The notes under the pieces: model-generated
Databases searched by the model: none
Seen by the model: the letters and a program-made list of their open reading frames with translations, nothing else
What the model was told of the DNA's origin: nothing
Shown: one piece after another, positions 21,998-34,215 of the stretch
Numbering within the stretch: the first letter of the stretch is position 1
Layout: each line of letters starts with the position of its first letter
Assembly (NCBI GenBank): GCA_029204225.1
Contig: CM055092.1
Coordinates: 81,379,464-81,443,463 of the forward strand
Origin: Diphasiastrum complanatum
Taxonomy: Eukaryota > Streptophyta > Lycopodiopsida > Lycopodiales > Lycopodiaceae
DNA length: 64,000 nucleotides
Direction: 5' to 3'
Program-made: the position numbers and the translations under genes

Positions 21998-22465
21998 CTA
22001 ATGCAACTGAATTAGAGAGTACGTAAAGATTTTTGACTTAGTGCATGTAGTCAGAGTAGTATCTTCATCGAAGATTTTACACTGCTCAAGTGAGAAAGTA
22101 AAAGTGTATCCCTCATTAGTTATCTTAGAAACTGACAACAAGTTCTTTGACAACTGAGGTACATGAAGAACATTCGTGACATAAATAGAAAGATCATTTT
22201 TGAATGCGATCTTGACTGTCCCTTTGCCTTCTATGCATATGGTGCTTGAATCTCCTAGATAGATGAATTGATCTCTACTGTAAGGTACATACTCGATAAA
22301 CCATTCCTTGTGAGAGATCATGTGTTGGGTAGTGCCGCTGTCCAGGTACCAGCTATCATGGTCTTCACGATTCCCTTTGTCCATTAGGTCAAATGGGACT
22401 TCTTGCAATGACCCATGTTCTTCAACAAATACATCAATGTGAGGTTGAGAAATCCTCAAGTCATC
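21998..22465 (-). pseudogene. Copia protease and pre-integrase fragment
   Basis: A continuous 153-codon minus-strand frame. It begins with an acidic linker, then the retropepsin active site in WYLDSGTTQHM, so the DSG triad is intact. It continues through the IEGKGTVKI strand and VLHVPQLSKNLLSVSKIT, the conserved segment between protease and integrase. The frame ends before the HHCC zinc-binding residues. Gag is missing because the fragment is replaced at 22465 by plus-strand gypsy sequence. It is one of the less decayed pieces, but far too short to be autonomous. Confidence 0.88.
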
Positions 22466-22475
22466 TACTTTCTTC

Positions 22476-23486
22476 TCTTGACTTTCTATCTAAAGGTCGT
22501 CTTCCTCTACCAGGCTATAATCACATAGACAATCCACCACATAGGAGTACTGTAAAGGATTACTACCCTTTACATTTCATCGACCAAATGTTTGATCAAT
22601 TAGTTGGAAAGCATATGTATACTTTCATGGACTGTTTTGCGGGCTATAACCAAATAGCCATAGCTCCTGAAGATAAGCTTAAGATGACTTTTGCGACTCC
22701 ATTTGCACATATGCTTATCATGTCATGCCGTTTGGACTTTGTAATGCCCCGGGCACATACCAGAGGTTTATGAATGAATCCTTTGGAAACCTGGTGTCTG
22801 AGCACATTAAGGTGTTTATGGATGACATATGTATAGCAACCAACAATACTAAAGATCACATCAGAGTACTCAAGGAATGTTTTGAAGTGTGCAGAGAAAA
22901 GTCTGTAGCACTAAATCCTAGAAAATGCCTTTTTGTGATTCCATAGGGTATTCTCCTTGGACATGTTATAAGCAAAAATGGGATAACTACCGATCCAGCT
23001 AAAGTCCAGGGTGCTAGAGAGATGTCTACTCCCATTAATGTAAAAGGTGTCAGATCCTTTTAAGAGAGTGTAGGGTATTATAAGAGATTCTTAAAAGATT
23101 ATAGCAAGATTACTTTGCCTTTAGTAGAGCTCCTTGCAAAAGATAAACCCTTTTTGTGGACTGAGGAGTGTCAGTATGTGTTTGACCATTTGAAAGATGC
23201 CTTGACCAAATCACCAATTCTCAGACTGCCCAAATGGGACAAAGAATTCCATCTTATTGTTGCTGCTGGACCTTTGGCCCTAAATTGTGCCTTGTTCCAG
23301 ATTGAGGAACCAAAAATGTTACACCCCATAGCCTTTGCTGGTGTCAAGTTGAAGAGTGTCGAAACTAGATATAGTTATGGAGAAAGAGTGTGCCTAGCGG
23401 TACATTTTGCTGTGTCTAAGTTCAGACACTATCTTATCCATCGGAAAGCAGTCATTTATGCTCCTACCACTGCTATTAAAAGTTAG
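22476..23486 (+). pseudogene. Ty3/gypsy reverse transcriptase and RNase H, broken
   Basis: Successive frames encode the gypsy RT: DYYPLHFIDQM, then FMDCFAGYNQI, then the LMPFGLCNAPGTYQRFM block, then VFMDDI, where the catalytic box is F-M-D-D instead of the usual Y-x-D-D. After a TAG near 22945 come ILLGHVISKNG and, past another stop near 23060, YYKRFLKDYSKI and the RNase H domain (ILRLPKWDKEFHLIV) to 23486. It has at least two stops and one frameshift (about 22715). Integrase and LTRs are absent. It abuts an oppositely oriented Copia fragment. Confidence 0.88.
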
Positions 23487-24707
23487 AATTAAAGTAGAAT
23501 CATTGTGCTACTGTACTGTGGGTCCTATCAGTTGACGAGGATCAGTTGGCCTCGCCACGAGGCAAGTCGACGGGAAGATAGTCGAGACTGTGTGGGGATT
23601 CAGAGACAAGAGTTGTCGGCTAATTAGAACCTCAGCAAACGAAATTTTGAAATTCCGAAGCAGGCTATTTGATGTTTGCAGTCAGTGTGCATTCAATCGG
23701 ACACCATTTGACAAACAGATTGAAGCATCAGAGTTCTAGCAGTAGGGTGACCTCAGAGCAAGAGGATAGGCCTGTCAGAACACTGTGAACAAGAAGCCAA
23801 GAACAGTTTTGCGTGAAAAACCCTGGTCTGGGGTTTGGGAGCACAAAATCATAGATTTCTCTCCATTCTGAACCTCTTTTGAAGCTGTGAAAATCCAAGG
23901 GAGGGTGCCCTGATTAGAAGTAAAAGATCTGAGAAGGCCGTGGACATCCGCGTTTCATTTGTGGAGCAATAAGCACTTTTGGTGGTAGCCGTAGCTACAA
24001 TTCGTGCAAGAGAGAGAGTCGAGGAGGTCGCGGGCCTGCTCGCGCGAGGAACCACAAATAGCGTGTAGCGTTTGCAAGAGGATAGCGGCTTCAAGAGTGT
24101 AGCTCAACACACCGATGCAATGAAGTCCACAAGATCAATCTTCGCAACGATTGACGGACATTATTAATTGCATCTAGACCACAGGACTGAAACCTATCCT
24201 TGGGTTTAAGTGAAGTGGGCCCGAAGGGCAGAGAAGTGCAAAGGGCACTTCATTTTCTTTAAAAATCTTCATACTAAAGTTGGAGTTGAGTCCCTTCACA
24301 AGTGAAGTGTGAAGTTTCTTCAAGGTGAAGAAACAGTTCAAAACCAAGGAAAATCCCTATTTTTGGGTCCTTTGTCCATTTTGACCCGAACGAAAGGCTA
24401 TAACCTCCAAATGAAGGGCACTTGGACTGTACCTGCAAGTATGGTATAACAAAACAAAATGATTGTAGTGGAGAAAGTGTTCGGAGTGTGCCAAAAGTGA
24501 TTTCACCATTCCACTGGGCACATAGTTGGGAGTTGACGACTGAGTGCATTTCGGAAGGCGATGCCAATTCGGCTTACAAATTGGTGGAAAAACAACGAGT
24601 GGCCTGGTAAGGAAAAGAGTGCAGGTCATTATTTTCAACTTCTAACATCACCGTTGGCCTCAACATACTATTTTTAGCCTACGACAAAAGTTTCAAGCAG
24701 TTTTGCA
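23487..24707 (+). other. Probable 5' untranslated/leader region of the Copia at 24.7 kb
   Basis: No coding frame is supported. The stretch lies directly upstream of an intact-looking gag start and is GC-richer than its surroundings, as LTR and leader sequences often are. It contains a small inverted repeat (gcctcg cca cgaggc, near 23551). No clear primer-binding site or TG...CA boundaries could be set, so LTR limits are not given. Confidence 0.4.
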
Positions 24708-25823
24708 ATGCCAAACATGGGAGATTCGATTTTGAGTGAAAGTAGCAAATTGGACGGGATTTCCAACAATGTAGTGCGGAAACTCAAAATGAAAAACATA
24801 CTGATGGAGAAAGATGTGTGGGAAGTTGTCACAGGTGATGAGAGAAGGCTGTCAAATGAAGCGGATATCAAAGTGTTCGACAAAAAGATGAGGAAAGTTT
24901 TGACCTTCATTAACTTGTCAGTGAAGGATCACATTATTACCCACATTTGTGATGTTGTTACATCCAGACAGACAAGGGATGTGCTAAAGGATCAGTTTGA
25001 GACATCAAATCCGTCTAGAGTCATGTTTTTCAAGTCAAAGCTGAATAATGCCCGAATGGAGCAAGGAGAGCACATTCAGATGTACATGACCATAATCAAG
25101 ACAATGAGGGATGAACTGCATTCTATTGGTGAGCACATACGTGATGTGGAGCTGGTGCACAATGCATTGTGCGGCATTGCAGAACCCTATCAGATGTTTG
25201 TGAGTGGAATAGCATCAAGAGAAAGGTTGCCAACCTTTGACGAGCTCACAAGAATCTTGATGCAGGAAGAGCAACGACGAGAAATAGTGAAAGCTAGACG
25301 TCAAAATACTGACGATCAGACACTTGCGACACGCCAAAAACAAGGCAAGGGCAAGGGCAAGAAGAAGTCTAAATAGCAATTTGCCAAGACTCAGGAGGAT
25401 GAGGGATCTTCCAGTAAGACCAAGAATTCCATTGTGAAAAAAAGGGCCATTGGAAGAGTGAATGTCACAAATTCCTGGCGGAACAAGGCAAGGGGAAACC
25501 AAAGCAAGCAGGTAACCTTGTCGATGAGGGTGAGATTGAAGACTCTAGCATCTTTATATTTGCATTGGCATCTAATCAAGATGATCGAGCGTGGTATATT
25601 GACTCGGGAGCCACAAGACACATGATAGGTAACAAGATTTGGTTCAGTAGCTTGAAAGTGTTGGATAATGGAACGTCCATTTCACAAGCAAACGACGATG
25701 TGTGCAAAATCAAGGGAATAGGCACCGTTTCAATCCAACTACCTTTCGATCAATCAAAATCATATGGATTGAGCAATGGGTATCAGTATTTCCCTCAATC
25801 AATAGGCTTATATCTTGTTCGTT
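24708..25823 (+). pseudogene. Copia gag-protease, nearly full-length gag
   Basis: The frame 24708-25376 encodes 222 residues of UBN2-type gag: an N-terminal segment with WEVVTGDE, a central part with DQFETSNPSRVMFFKSKL, then RDVELVHNALCGI and a Lys-rich tail. A TAG ends it. A shifted frame then gives a zinc knuckle lacking its first cysteine (FHCEKKGHWKSEC, about 25424-25465) and a protease with intact WYIDSGATRHM (about 25590). Sequence similarity breaks off after about 25770 without integrase. The family is the same as the minus-strand copies at 54366-54790 and 63200-64000. Confidence 0.88.
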
Positions 25824-25829
25824 AAAATT

Positions 25830-28190
25830 TCTTGATAGCCAAAGCAGGTATTTACAAAGTTTTGTTCTTGTTCAATGATTACACAACAATGTGATTATTT
25901 AATTAAAGCAAGACAAAATCAGATTTGACAAAGCTCTGCCTAAACATAAGTGCAATGATATAAATGGCAACTTTTATGTATGGGCTGGCTGATCGTCATA
26001 GTAATGTCAACCAGGTAGAAACCCACTAACTTCTACTTGTGTGAGACCAAGCTCTGTGGACTACTGCCTTATGCTATGGTCCTGTCTTTCTAACACTCTG
26101 TAACCTCGACGACTGTCGATGACTACCTATCACCAAAATTAGTTGGCAAGTAGGAATTGGGCTGCAGGCCAAGAAATGGGCCACAGGTCAGGAGTAGGGC
26201 ACAAATAGGCATGGCTTGAACCGCAAGCAGAGATCTATAGGGCTATTAAATCTGCACTCAAATCTATGGTGAATCTGCGCTCAAATCAGCGATGGGCAGA
26301 CTTCTTTGACAACCAGTGATCTGTGGGCATTTGGACAATCAGAAAGGGCCACAGGCAGGGCAGATGGGAAAACCCGCAGGCAGAGAATGGAAAGGAAGGA
26401 GAGTGCAGATCGCAGGTTACAGATGGGGGAAGTGGGCTTCTGAATGAGCCGCAGGTAGCAAGCAAAAGTGGCCGCAGGGCAATGAGAAGGATTTGTTGCA
26501 AGGGATCAAGTCAGATGAACGAACAGGTCGCAGGGCAGGGTTCTTCCCAGCGGGAGACAAGGCAGCGATCAGCAGCAGATCATAGGTAGGCTAATGGTGC
26601 ACACAATGACAGACCCGCAGACAGAGGTTGGGCTATTGATAGAGGACACAGCCCACAAAAGGGCCACTGATCAGATAGGAAACCGTAGGGTGGGAGAGAG
26701 CCACAGTCAGCAGACAGGTAGCGGTTCTTCCTTTTCACGCAGATAGGGAAAGGGATGGCTGTAAACTGAGGCACATTTGCGTAAACCAACCTCCTATGAT
26801 TCAGACATAGAATGTTCGATTTTTGGATTGTCACTTGAATCAAGAACCACAATCGGGTTTTTGATTCTCGATGATCAATCAATGGCAAAGCCTTCAGATG
26901 AACAGAGCAGAACACTGATTTGCAGCTCAAGAGTTTCTATTACAGAGCAATAATCTTCAAGCTGCAAATCAAAAGCACTATTTCACACTAAACATGACAC
27001 TCTCAAGAAAGTATTCTTTGAGCAGAAAACAATCATAGGTGATTCAGAGACTTCTCAGTATTAAAAACACAATTAATCACAAATAGAATCACAAGAAAGT
27101 GATTCAACACTTTCAAAGTAGTAGGAGATCAATCCACACACTTAAATCTTTGCAAATGGGATAACAAAGCTTCCCACACTTTCAACACCTGCAACCACAA
27201 GGTTAGAGGTAGCAAAGACAAGAAATAGATCTGTTAAAGGACAGCAAGTGATCTCCTAATCCCCACAATCTTCAAACAAATGTCAGAGACAACAAAGAGA
27301 TACAAAATGAAGTCCCACAATACCAAGGTCTGCAATCACAAGATTAGAGACTACAAAAGCAAACAACACCAAATCTGATTCCAAAAATGAAATGGTGAAA
27401 ATACAATGCAAACGATCAAACCAGTGAATCAATAGCAGTGAAATGGAATAGACAGCAAAGTGGAAGAGGTTGAGAGTGGAGGCACCAACCACAACAGCCT
27501 CTTCTCCTTCCTTCTCTCTTCACCTTCTCCTCAAGATCCCTCTACACACAAGCTTCTCTACAAGCTTTTTTCTCTCTCTCTCAAAGTGAACAATGGATAA
27601 TGGATGATGTTACGTAGAGGCTAGCCCTCTCTAATGCTACGGAAGGCTGGGGCCCAAAGAGGTGCACCTTTTCATGAATGGGCACCAATAGGGGCTTTTT
27701 GGTAATTGGGCCCAAACTTAAGGGCAGGGCCCCAAATTTGGTTTTAAATCACTAAAGTGGCCTACGGTGAATAAAACTACTATGTAACTGGTTTTTAAGA
27801 CGAGCTGGCTGCTCCTAGCCCTGACAAACCCGGGAACTAGAGGCATCGGCCTCTTAAATAAATTTAAGTCCAACGTAAATCAATAGATAAACAGAGTTTC
27901 AATAAAAGTGCAACCAGCCATAATGGACCATTTACGCGTTGATTTTAAACAGTTCCGCATTGGCATAATAGCTTGCGCGAATGATTTTCCGTCAAAAATA
28001 ACTTGAAAAATGGGTCTTTTTCCCCCACAAACAACATATATCTCTTAATTAGTTCACACATCTATTAATATTGATAATTTTTTTTAATTCTAAGTGATTG
28101 TGAGATGCGTTTGAAATGAAACTTTAGAAATGCAACATCGTAAAAAAAATATTAATCTTAATTTGAAAACAATATATATTGACCACAATG
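25830..28190. other. No gene; GCAGG-rich tract and Leu-type low-complexity DNA
   Basis: 25830-26150 and 26740-27560 have no supported coding frame. 26160-26720 is a purine-rich block with many variants of ccgcaggcagg and gccacaggcag, looking like a degenerate short minisatellite. 27120-27430 repeats phrases such as acaagattagagactac and ccacaaggttagaggtagca. A (CT)n run lies at 27571-27582. The remainder, to 28190, may be retroelement LTR or leader, but no boundaries are visible. Confidence 0.5.
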
Positions 28191-28192
28191 GA

Positions 28193-28837
28193 TCATTTTA
28201 TGACAAAATTATGTGTGACATGTAAAAACTTTATTTTATCATCGCAAGATTCAAATTCATCAACCAATAGATCTTGCAACTCATCTCCACTAAGATGATT
28301 TTCATCATCACTACCGAAATCCAAACCTCTCTCAACATTGTCCTCATGCAAAAAATCATTGTTGTCCTCTTCATCATCTGAGTCGTCAGAATCATGAGAA
28401 TTAATTCTTGGATTTTCAATATTTATAAAACTCAAAGATATATGTACATCTTCATCAGATATACTTGTGTTGTAAATTTAGATCTTCCATTTCATTCTCA
28501 ACATATTCATTTTCGAATACATGAATAATTTGAACAACATACCACCGATCTTTGTTTAGTCGATTTGGGTGGAAAAATATATGCACATTTAGCAATGTTA
28601 GGATTAGATATTTGTTATGATCACATTTTATTTACAATAAATAGATGTAATGAAAAAGTAGTGTAGATGATTAATATAACATTGGTCAAAATTGACAAAA
28701 AGGAAAACTGTGAAATTCATGCACACCTGTTCACAATGACGAGGCAATACCAATGTGTCTGAAAAGTCCATGCTTAATGTCTTGGTTGAATCGATAGGAA
28801 AAAATCCACTACCAAGATGGCTAAATGCAGAAATCAC
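28193..28837 (-). pseudogene. CACTA TNP2-like transposase, DUF4216 end
   Basis: The minus strand from 28837 reads GSGFFPIDSTKTLSMDFSDT then LPRHCEQV, the second half of DUF4216. After an intron-like gap (about 28730-28590) comes FFHPNRLNKDRWYVVQ at about 28580-28530, the end of that domain. A strongly acidic tail, Asp/Glu/Ser-rich, follows at 28435-28193. The order and tail match the fragment at 14190-14965. Everything upstream (catalytic region, DUF4218) is missing. Confidence 0.72.
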
Positions 28838-29293
28838 AAGACTAGTTAATGCTATTCAACTAATCAGTTTCTCTCCGTCGTTGCTCGTTTCGCCTGGGCG
28901 TGAAGTCTGCGACTCCAAGCCCGTTGAGCTGCCAGCTGGCAGCGCGAAAGGTTCTCCTTCATTTGCTTCGTTTCCTTCGTTTGCTTTTATTCTTTTTGTT
29001 TCTTTTGTAACTTTTCATTTTGTGTCCCTTTGCGGTTTGCGGTCTTGGAGGTATGTTTATGATTCGCGAATCATTCGTGCTTTGAGTCAAGGGACGTTGA
29101 CTTTGCGAATTGTTCTCATTCGACCTTCACTTTGTGTTTGTATTGCAGCAAAGTTGTAGGAGTTCACCATTTTTGACAGAGCTCGGGTCTTTTTGGATTA
29201 CTAGAGTCTAGGACATACAAAGGAACTTATATGTTTTTGTTTTCAGAGCTAGTTCATATTCTTTTTGTGTTCAATCTCTGATATTCGATTACA
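28838..29293 (+). other. Leader/LTR-like segment before Copia gag
   Basis: GC-richer than both neighbours (for example gagctgccagctggcagcgc near 28926, itself a small palindrome). A T-rich run (28965-29035) follows. It leads directly into a Copia gag start at 29294, so it is best read as LTR or 5' leader. There is no primer-binding site that I can defend. Confidence 0.4.
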
Positions 29294-30515
29294 ATGGAAG
29301 ATTCAACCTCAGAGATCCGTTTGATCAACAAGCTCAACGGAGATGATTTTCACATGTGGAAGTTCAGAATGAGGATGATCTTAATCGAGGAGGAGCCATG
29401 GGGATATGTCAACGACTCTATTGTCAAACCAGCAGGAACTGCTTCTAGCATGGAAAACAAAGGATGGCAAAGCACTTGCCATTGTATCCTTAAATCTGAA
29501 GGACACTCGGATTGCTCATGTATCAAACAACACCACCTCCAAAGAAGTGTCGGATATTCTTACAAGTATCTATGAGAATTTAGATGTATCGAGTCATCTC
29601 TTTTTGAGGAAGAAGCTCCTCACACTCAAGACGAACAAAAGCACCTCAGTCAGCGATCACCTGAACGAATTCAAATAGTTGCTGAATCAACTTGTTGTCA
29701 TAGGTCCCCCTATTTTAGAAGAAGGCTCAACAACGTCTCTTCTTGCCAGTCTTCCATCCTCCTATAACCACCTAGTATTACTTTTGAGCAATACTCCTGC
29801 ACTGTCTCTCCAGAAGCTGACAACAAGTCTATTGCAGGAAGAGGTCAAGAGAAAGAGCTTATCCACAATGAGTACCAAGTCAATGGCATTGAACTCTAGT
29901 AAGCAGCAGTCCAAGAAGAAGAACTTCAAGGACAAGAAGACAAAGGCAAAGCAGCCAGATTCAATGCAACAATCACAGCAGTAGCACAGTTGTCAATAAC
30001 AACCACCAAATACCAAACTCTTTTGTAGGTATTGCAAAAGATCCAATCATGACAAAAAGGATTATCGCATCCTCAAACACAATGAAGCGATGAAGAAGAT
30101 GCAACAGCACCAAGAAGGAGCTTCTGACTCTATCAGAAATTCCCAAGAGGACGATAAGGTGCTGATGGTACAAGAACATTCAAGTAGAGATGCCTGCCAA
30201 TGGTATCTCGATTTAGGTGCTTCACAACACATGATGCCATGTAAGAACCTTTTCTCTACTCTCACAACAATGGACTCAAAGTACATTTTCTTTGGCAACT
30301 CAAGCTCCCACAAAATCGAAGGCCAAGGCACTGTCCGACTTTAGTTCTCGGACAACAACATTATTAGGCAGTTAGATGGTCTACTTTATGTACCCAATTT
30401 AACAAAGAATTTATTGTCTATTAGCAAGATCACTGATCAAGTCTATAGAGCTTTGTTTACTGCTAGTCGATGTACTATTTTTGATTGGAATTCTAATAAA
30501 ATCCTCTCTACATAA
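29294..30515 (+). pseudogene. Copia gag-protease, frameshifted
   Basis: Starts MEDSTSEIRLINKLNGDDFH, the typical Copia gag N-terminus. A frameshift near 29440 moves into the 29406-29678 frame (LTSIYENLDVSSHLFLRKKL). A TAG at 29676 is followed in frame by the end of gag (LPSSYNHLVLLLSNTPALS) and a Lys/Gln-rich tail. The knuckle at about 30025-30070 reads CRYCKRSNHDKKDY, with the last cysteine replaced. The protease site is DLGAS where the family has DSGAS. YVPNLTKNLLSISKIT is present to about 30430. Integrase and RT are missing. The several lost catalytic residues indicate long decay. Confidence 0.85.
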
Positions 30516-30559
30516 ATATTCTGTTATTCTTGACTGTTGCACTTGTATTGTGTAAGACG

Positions 30560-31145
30560 ATGACTCACACTCACATGACTATCGGAGAATTCAAACAGAT
30601 GTTGTCATGCAATTCGCAAGATTCAGGCATGCAAGTGCATGAGAGCCACCACTTTTCTCACACATACCACATGTGGACTTACATGAAGATATGTCCCTGA
30701 GGAGACACAATAAACGAGGATGTGTGCATGATCACGAGAGGGATATGGATGACATGATGGATGCATTCTGCATGAACCCATCCGAGGCCACATTGACAAG
30801 GGAAGAAGAGATGATGTGTGGTTTGGTATCCACTCCTTTGTACGAGGGTGGACAAATGTCAAAGTTGCGAGCTTGTTTATTACTTTTGAACTTGCAAACT
30901 AAGCACGGGCGGTCGGATGCAAGCGTAACGGAGTTGTTTAGGTAAGCTTACGAGCTTCTTGTGTGATCTCATCTCATTTTATTTTTTTGTGTTTGCGAGA
31001 AATTATATATAACTAATTTCATAAATATATATTTTGTTGCAGTTTGTTCAAAAAAATGTTGCCTCCACATAACACCATGGCAGCGTCTCGACAAGAAGCC
31101 AAGAAAATGCTATCCGCGGTTTGCATTGATTACAAGAGTATTGAC
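30560..31145 (+). pseudogene. CACTA TNP2-like transposase, N-terminal exons with intron
   Basis: 30730-30941 encodes an acidic start and STPLYEGGQMSKLRACLLLL, matching the P-L-Y-x-G-x-x-x-S-K-L segment near the N-terminus of TNP2 proteins. A clean intron follows: donor gtaagc at 30942, acceptor ttgttgcag ending at 31042. The next exon continues in frame as LFKKMLPPHNTM ... EAKKML, then CIDYKSID to about 31145, again as expected for TNP2. It stops where minus-strand Copia sequence begins. It is complementary in domain content to the C-terminal fragment at 28193-28837 but in the opposite orientation. Confidence 0.75.
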
Positions 31146-31159
31146 TCTTGTCGATCTTC

Positions 31160-33273
31160 TGGGTGGTGTTTGAAGTTGATAATCTTCATCATGCTATAGT
31201 TGCTGAACTGCAACATCATCATCTTCAGCTTCATCGTCGATAAGTTGTTTGTCGAGAGTAGACGAGTTTGGACCTTCGATAGGAATACTCGACTTTGGAA
31301 TGAGAAAGTTTGATATGTCGGAAGAGTCCGATAGTACGCCTATAAGAGCTTTGCCCTTACCTTTGAGGTTGGTAAACTGACCTTTGATGAAGATGACATC
31401 CTGTCTAGTGAATATCTTCGACTCGATAGGATCATACGACTTATAAGCTTGATCTCAAGCAGTGTAGCTGATGAAAATTGATTTGATACTCTAGAAGTCG
31501 AGCTTCTTCCTGAGATCATATGGTATTTGTGCATAAGCGATACATCCAAAAACTCATAAGCTCGATAAAGAAGGTATGGAGCCTATCCAAACTTTATATA
31601 GTGTTTTGTCTGAGAGGACTTGAATAGGACATATGTTCTGAATGTAAGCTGCAGTTCAAACTACTTCAGCCCAGAAGGACTTCGGAAGTGTTGCATGTGC
31701 TAGCATGCACTTTGCCAATTCGACTAAGGTTCTGTTCTTCCTCTCAGCAAGACCATTGGACTAAGGCAAATATGAGGTAATGCATTGTTGCTCAATATCG
31801 TTGCTAAGGCAATACTCCTTGAATTCGGTAGAGATGTATTCTCCCCCATTGTCGGACCTCAGTGTTTTAATTCTTTTGCCAAATTGATTTTCTGCATGCT
31901 CTTTGAACTGTCAAAACTTGTTGAAAGCCTCCAATTTATGCTTCATGAAATAAACAGCTATTCTTCTAGAATATTCATCAATAAAAATAGTAAAATACTT
32001 TGCATCAAGCAATGACAAAGTTTGCATTGGACCACATATATCTGAATGAACAACATCTAGTAAATCTTTTGCTACATTCCTATGACTTGATGTAAAGGGA
32101 ATCCTAGTTTGCTTTCCAAGGATGCAGCTATGACAAACAAGGAGGTCGACTTTGTTGGTTGGATAGTCGAGATCAAGTGCTAGGGATTTCTTAGACATGT
32201 ATGAAACAGATGTATGATTCAAGTGTCATAAATGATGATGCCATAGTAATGCCTTATTGACAAGAACAGAGGTTTTCAAGGCTGAATAGTATCAGAAGAA
32301 TGATGTGCCAATCTATATAAGTATCCATGCCTCTTGCCGAGTGCAAAGACCTTGGTTTTCCTATCGATAATTCGACATTGATCTGACTCAAACTCTAACT
32401 TTTGACCTAAATCCGTAATTTTACTTACTGTTAATAGATTTGTAGAGAGTTTAGGACCATACAAAATAGTGGATAGTAGTAAGAATTGATCATGCTAGAA
32501 ATTCAATCTCACAGTACCTTCACCTTCGATAGTGTCAGTACTATCATCACCAAGATGAACATATCTCTTTGTATTTTAAGGCATATAGGAGTGAAAATGC
32601 TCACGATGACTAGTCATATGTTGAGTAGCTCCGGAATTCAGAAACCAAGAATTATCCAATAGTGCCTTTTGGTCTTTGACCATAAATGCTCCTTAATCCA
32701 TGTTGAGATTGGGATTGTAACTGCATTCACTTGTTGATTATGTTGCTTATTGGCATTCTTTTCTTTGAGAACCCAACAATCCTAGATCTCATTATTATTG
32801 TGCTTGCAATACTTATAGAATATCTTCTTCTTCAACTGTGGATTTGATCATTGTTCTTGACTTTGAGTCGACTCCTGATTTGATGCAGACTACTTTGAGC
32901 TTTTCTGCTTCTGTCGTTTTGAGCCTTTGTTGACACATAGAGCATGATCCTTCATAGATGTAACTTAGAAGTTACGTCCATTCACATCATATAGTGAGCT
33001 CAAGATGTCCCATACTTCTTTCAAAGTTTGAACTTCAAATATGTGGCCAATCTGAGTGACTGATATATTGAGAATAATAAGCACAAAAGATATACCATCC
33101 TTCAACTTCCATTTTGAGCTTTTTGTGTCGTCTTCAGGCTTCACTTCGATACCTATGACAACATCCCACAACTCGTTAGTGATTAGCAAGGTATTCATCT
33201 TAAATTTTCACAAGTAATAATTGGATTCATTCAGCTTGTCTGCGATAAGACCAGCTTTACTTTGAGAATCCAT
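31160..33273 (-). pseudogene. Copia gag-protease-integrase, degenerate
   Basis: The minus strand starts at 33273 with the gag N-terminus (MDSQSKAGLIADKLNE) and MNTLLITNELWDVVIG. The zinc knuckle near 32830-32790 has lost a cysteine. The protease site (about 32650-32610) reads WFLNSGATQHM, so the catalytic aspartate is asparagine. 32464-32276 is the pre-integrase region. Integrase follows with CHSCILGKQ, VVHSDICGPM and SDNGGEY-type sequence, to about 31760. The C-terminal part of integrase, ending near YDLRKKLDF, runs to about 31490. RT and RNase H are missing, with CACTA sequence joined at 31150. The gag start is the same family as at 37870-37920 and 41196. Confidence 0.88.
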
Positions 33274-33530
33274 TTTGACCTTTAGTCTGTCGATATATCG
33301 ATGATAATAAGAGAGAGATACCGTGCCACGTTACAATTCAAAATCGACTATCTGATACTGAAATCCGATACCACAAATTAAAGAATATGATAGCGTAGAA
33401 AGTATCTAATGATATCGATTTGATATCGTGAAAGATATCAAGTATTAGAGGTCTAATATAACAGGTCACTCTAATAGCATAAAGATATGCTCTAATACTA
33501 TAAACAAGAGGTCTGATACCAAGCTTACAA

Positions 33531-33541
33531 CTCTGGTACCA
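33531..33541 (-). other. Primer-binding site, initiator-Met tRNA type
   Basis: The minus strand reads tggtaccagag right after the LTR end (ccaaca). It is complementary to the 3' end of plant initiator tRNA-Met with one change from tggtatcagag. It lies about 260 bp upstream of the gag start of the same element. Confidence 0.7.
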
Positions 33542-33885
33542 TGTTGGAAACAAGTGATAATGCAATGACGACAAGTCGAAGGCAGTAAACGACTTATCGA
33601 GCGTAGCAAAATGGAACCTGCTCTCCTAATGCATGACTGCACCTATCAATTTTGAGCAAAACATAATGACAAAATATCACGTTCAATCTTATAGTAACTA
33701 ACTTTGAAGTCGTCAATACTATAGTGATTACATAGCCAAAAAAAGTATTGAATTATCAGACAAAAGCAATATGAGATTATCAGCTACAAACACAATAATA
33801 GAGATGCATACATTCTAACATAATATTGAACCCATTAAAGGATTGATTGATTCAACATAAAATAGATGATGATCAATCAATCATC
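33542..33885 (-). repeat. Truncated 5' LTR of the 31-33 kb Copia
   Basis: Starting tgttggaaacaagtgataat on the plus strand, it is homologous to the starts of the LTRs at 38152 and 44218. Shared blocks include gtgattacatagccaaa and agagatgcatacattctaac. Homology stops near 33885, well short of the roughly 1-kb full LTR, where gypsy-type sequence takes over. Confidence 0.75.
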
Positions 33886-34215
33886 CATATATATATTAAC
33901 ATTGAGTACACACTAGACGAATAGTGCTAGGCTACTGTAGATAGTGAGATTAGTGAACCTATTACTGAATTGTTACCTGAAGGTAGCTATTCTACTTTAG
34001 TCACGTTACATTTATGAAGAGTTTGGAACCCTCTTCTATATAAAACACGGTGTATCCTATAAAGATTCAGGATTGACTGATAGAGAATCATCGATACTCA
34101 TGTAAAGTGAGATATGATACTTGATTTTGATGATTTACCCCTTTGAACATTTCTAGTTAGTTCAATCCCTTGCCAGAAAATAGTTTAACATTAGTGCGTC
34201 TGTCGGGAGCCAGGA
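33886..34215 (+). repeat. Possible gypsy 5' LTR end, TATA box and primer site
   Basis: A ctatataaaa box at 34038-34047 would be the LTR promoter. The LTR seems to end at ttaaca (34190). It is followed by ttagtgcgtctgtcgggagc, which resembles the leader/primer region of Athila/Tat-type gypsy elements (ggcgccgttgccgggga). The LTR's left limit is not visible because no second copy lies in the window. Read as the promoter of the element encoding 34533-36938. Confidence 0.45.

Noticed and set aside
24461-24470. Possible CACTA right terminus (tgtagtg)
   Set aside because: Only 7 bases match, with no inverted subterminal repeats or target duplication; too short to accept.
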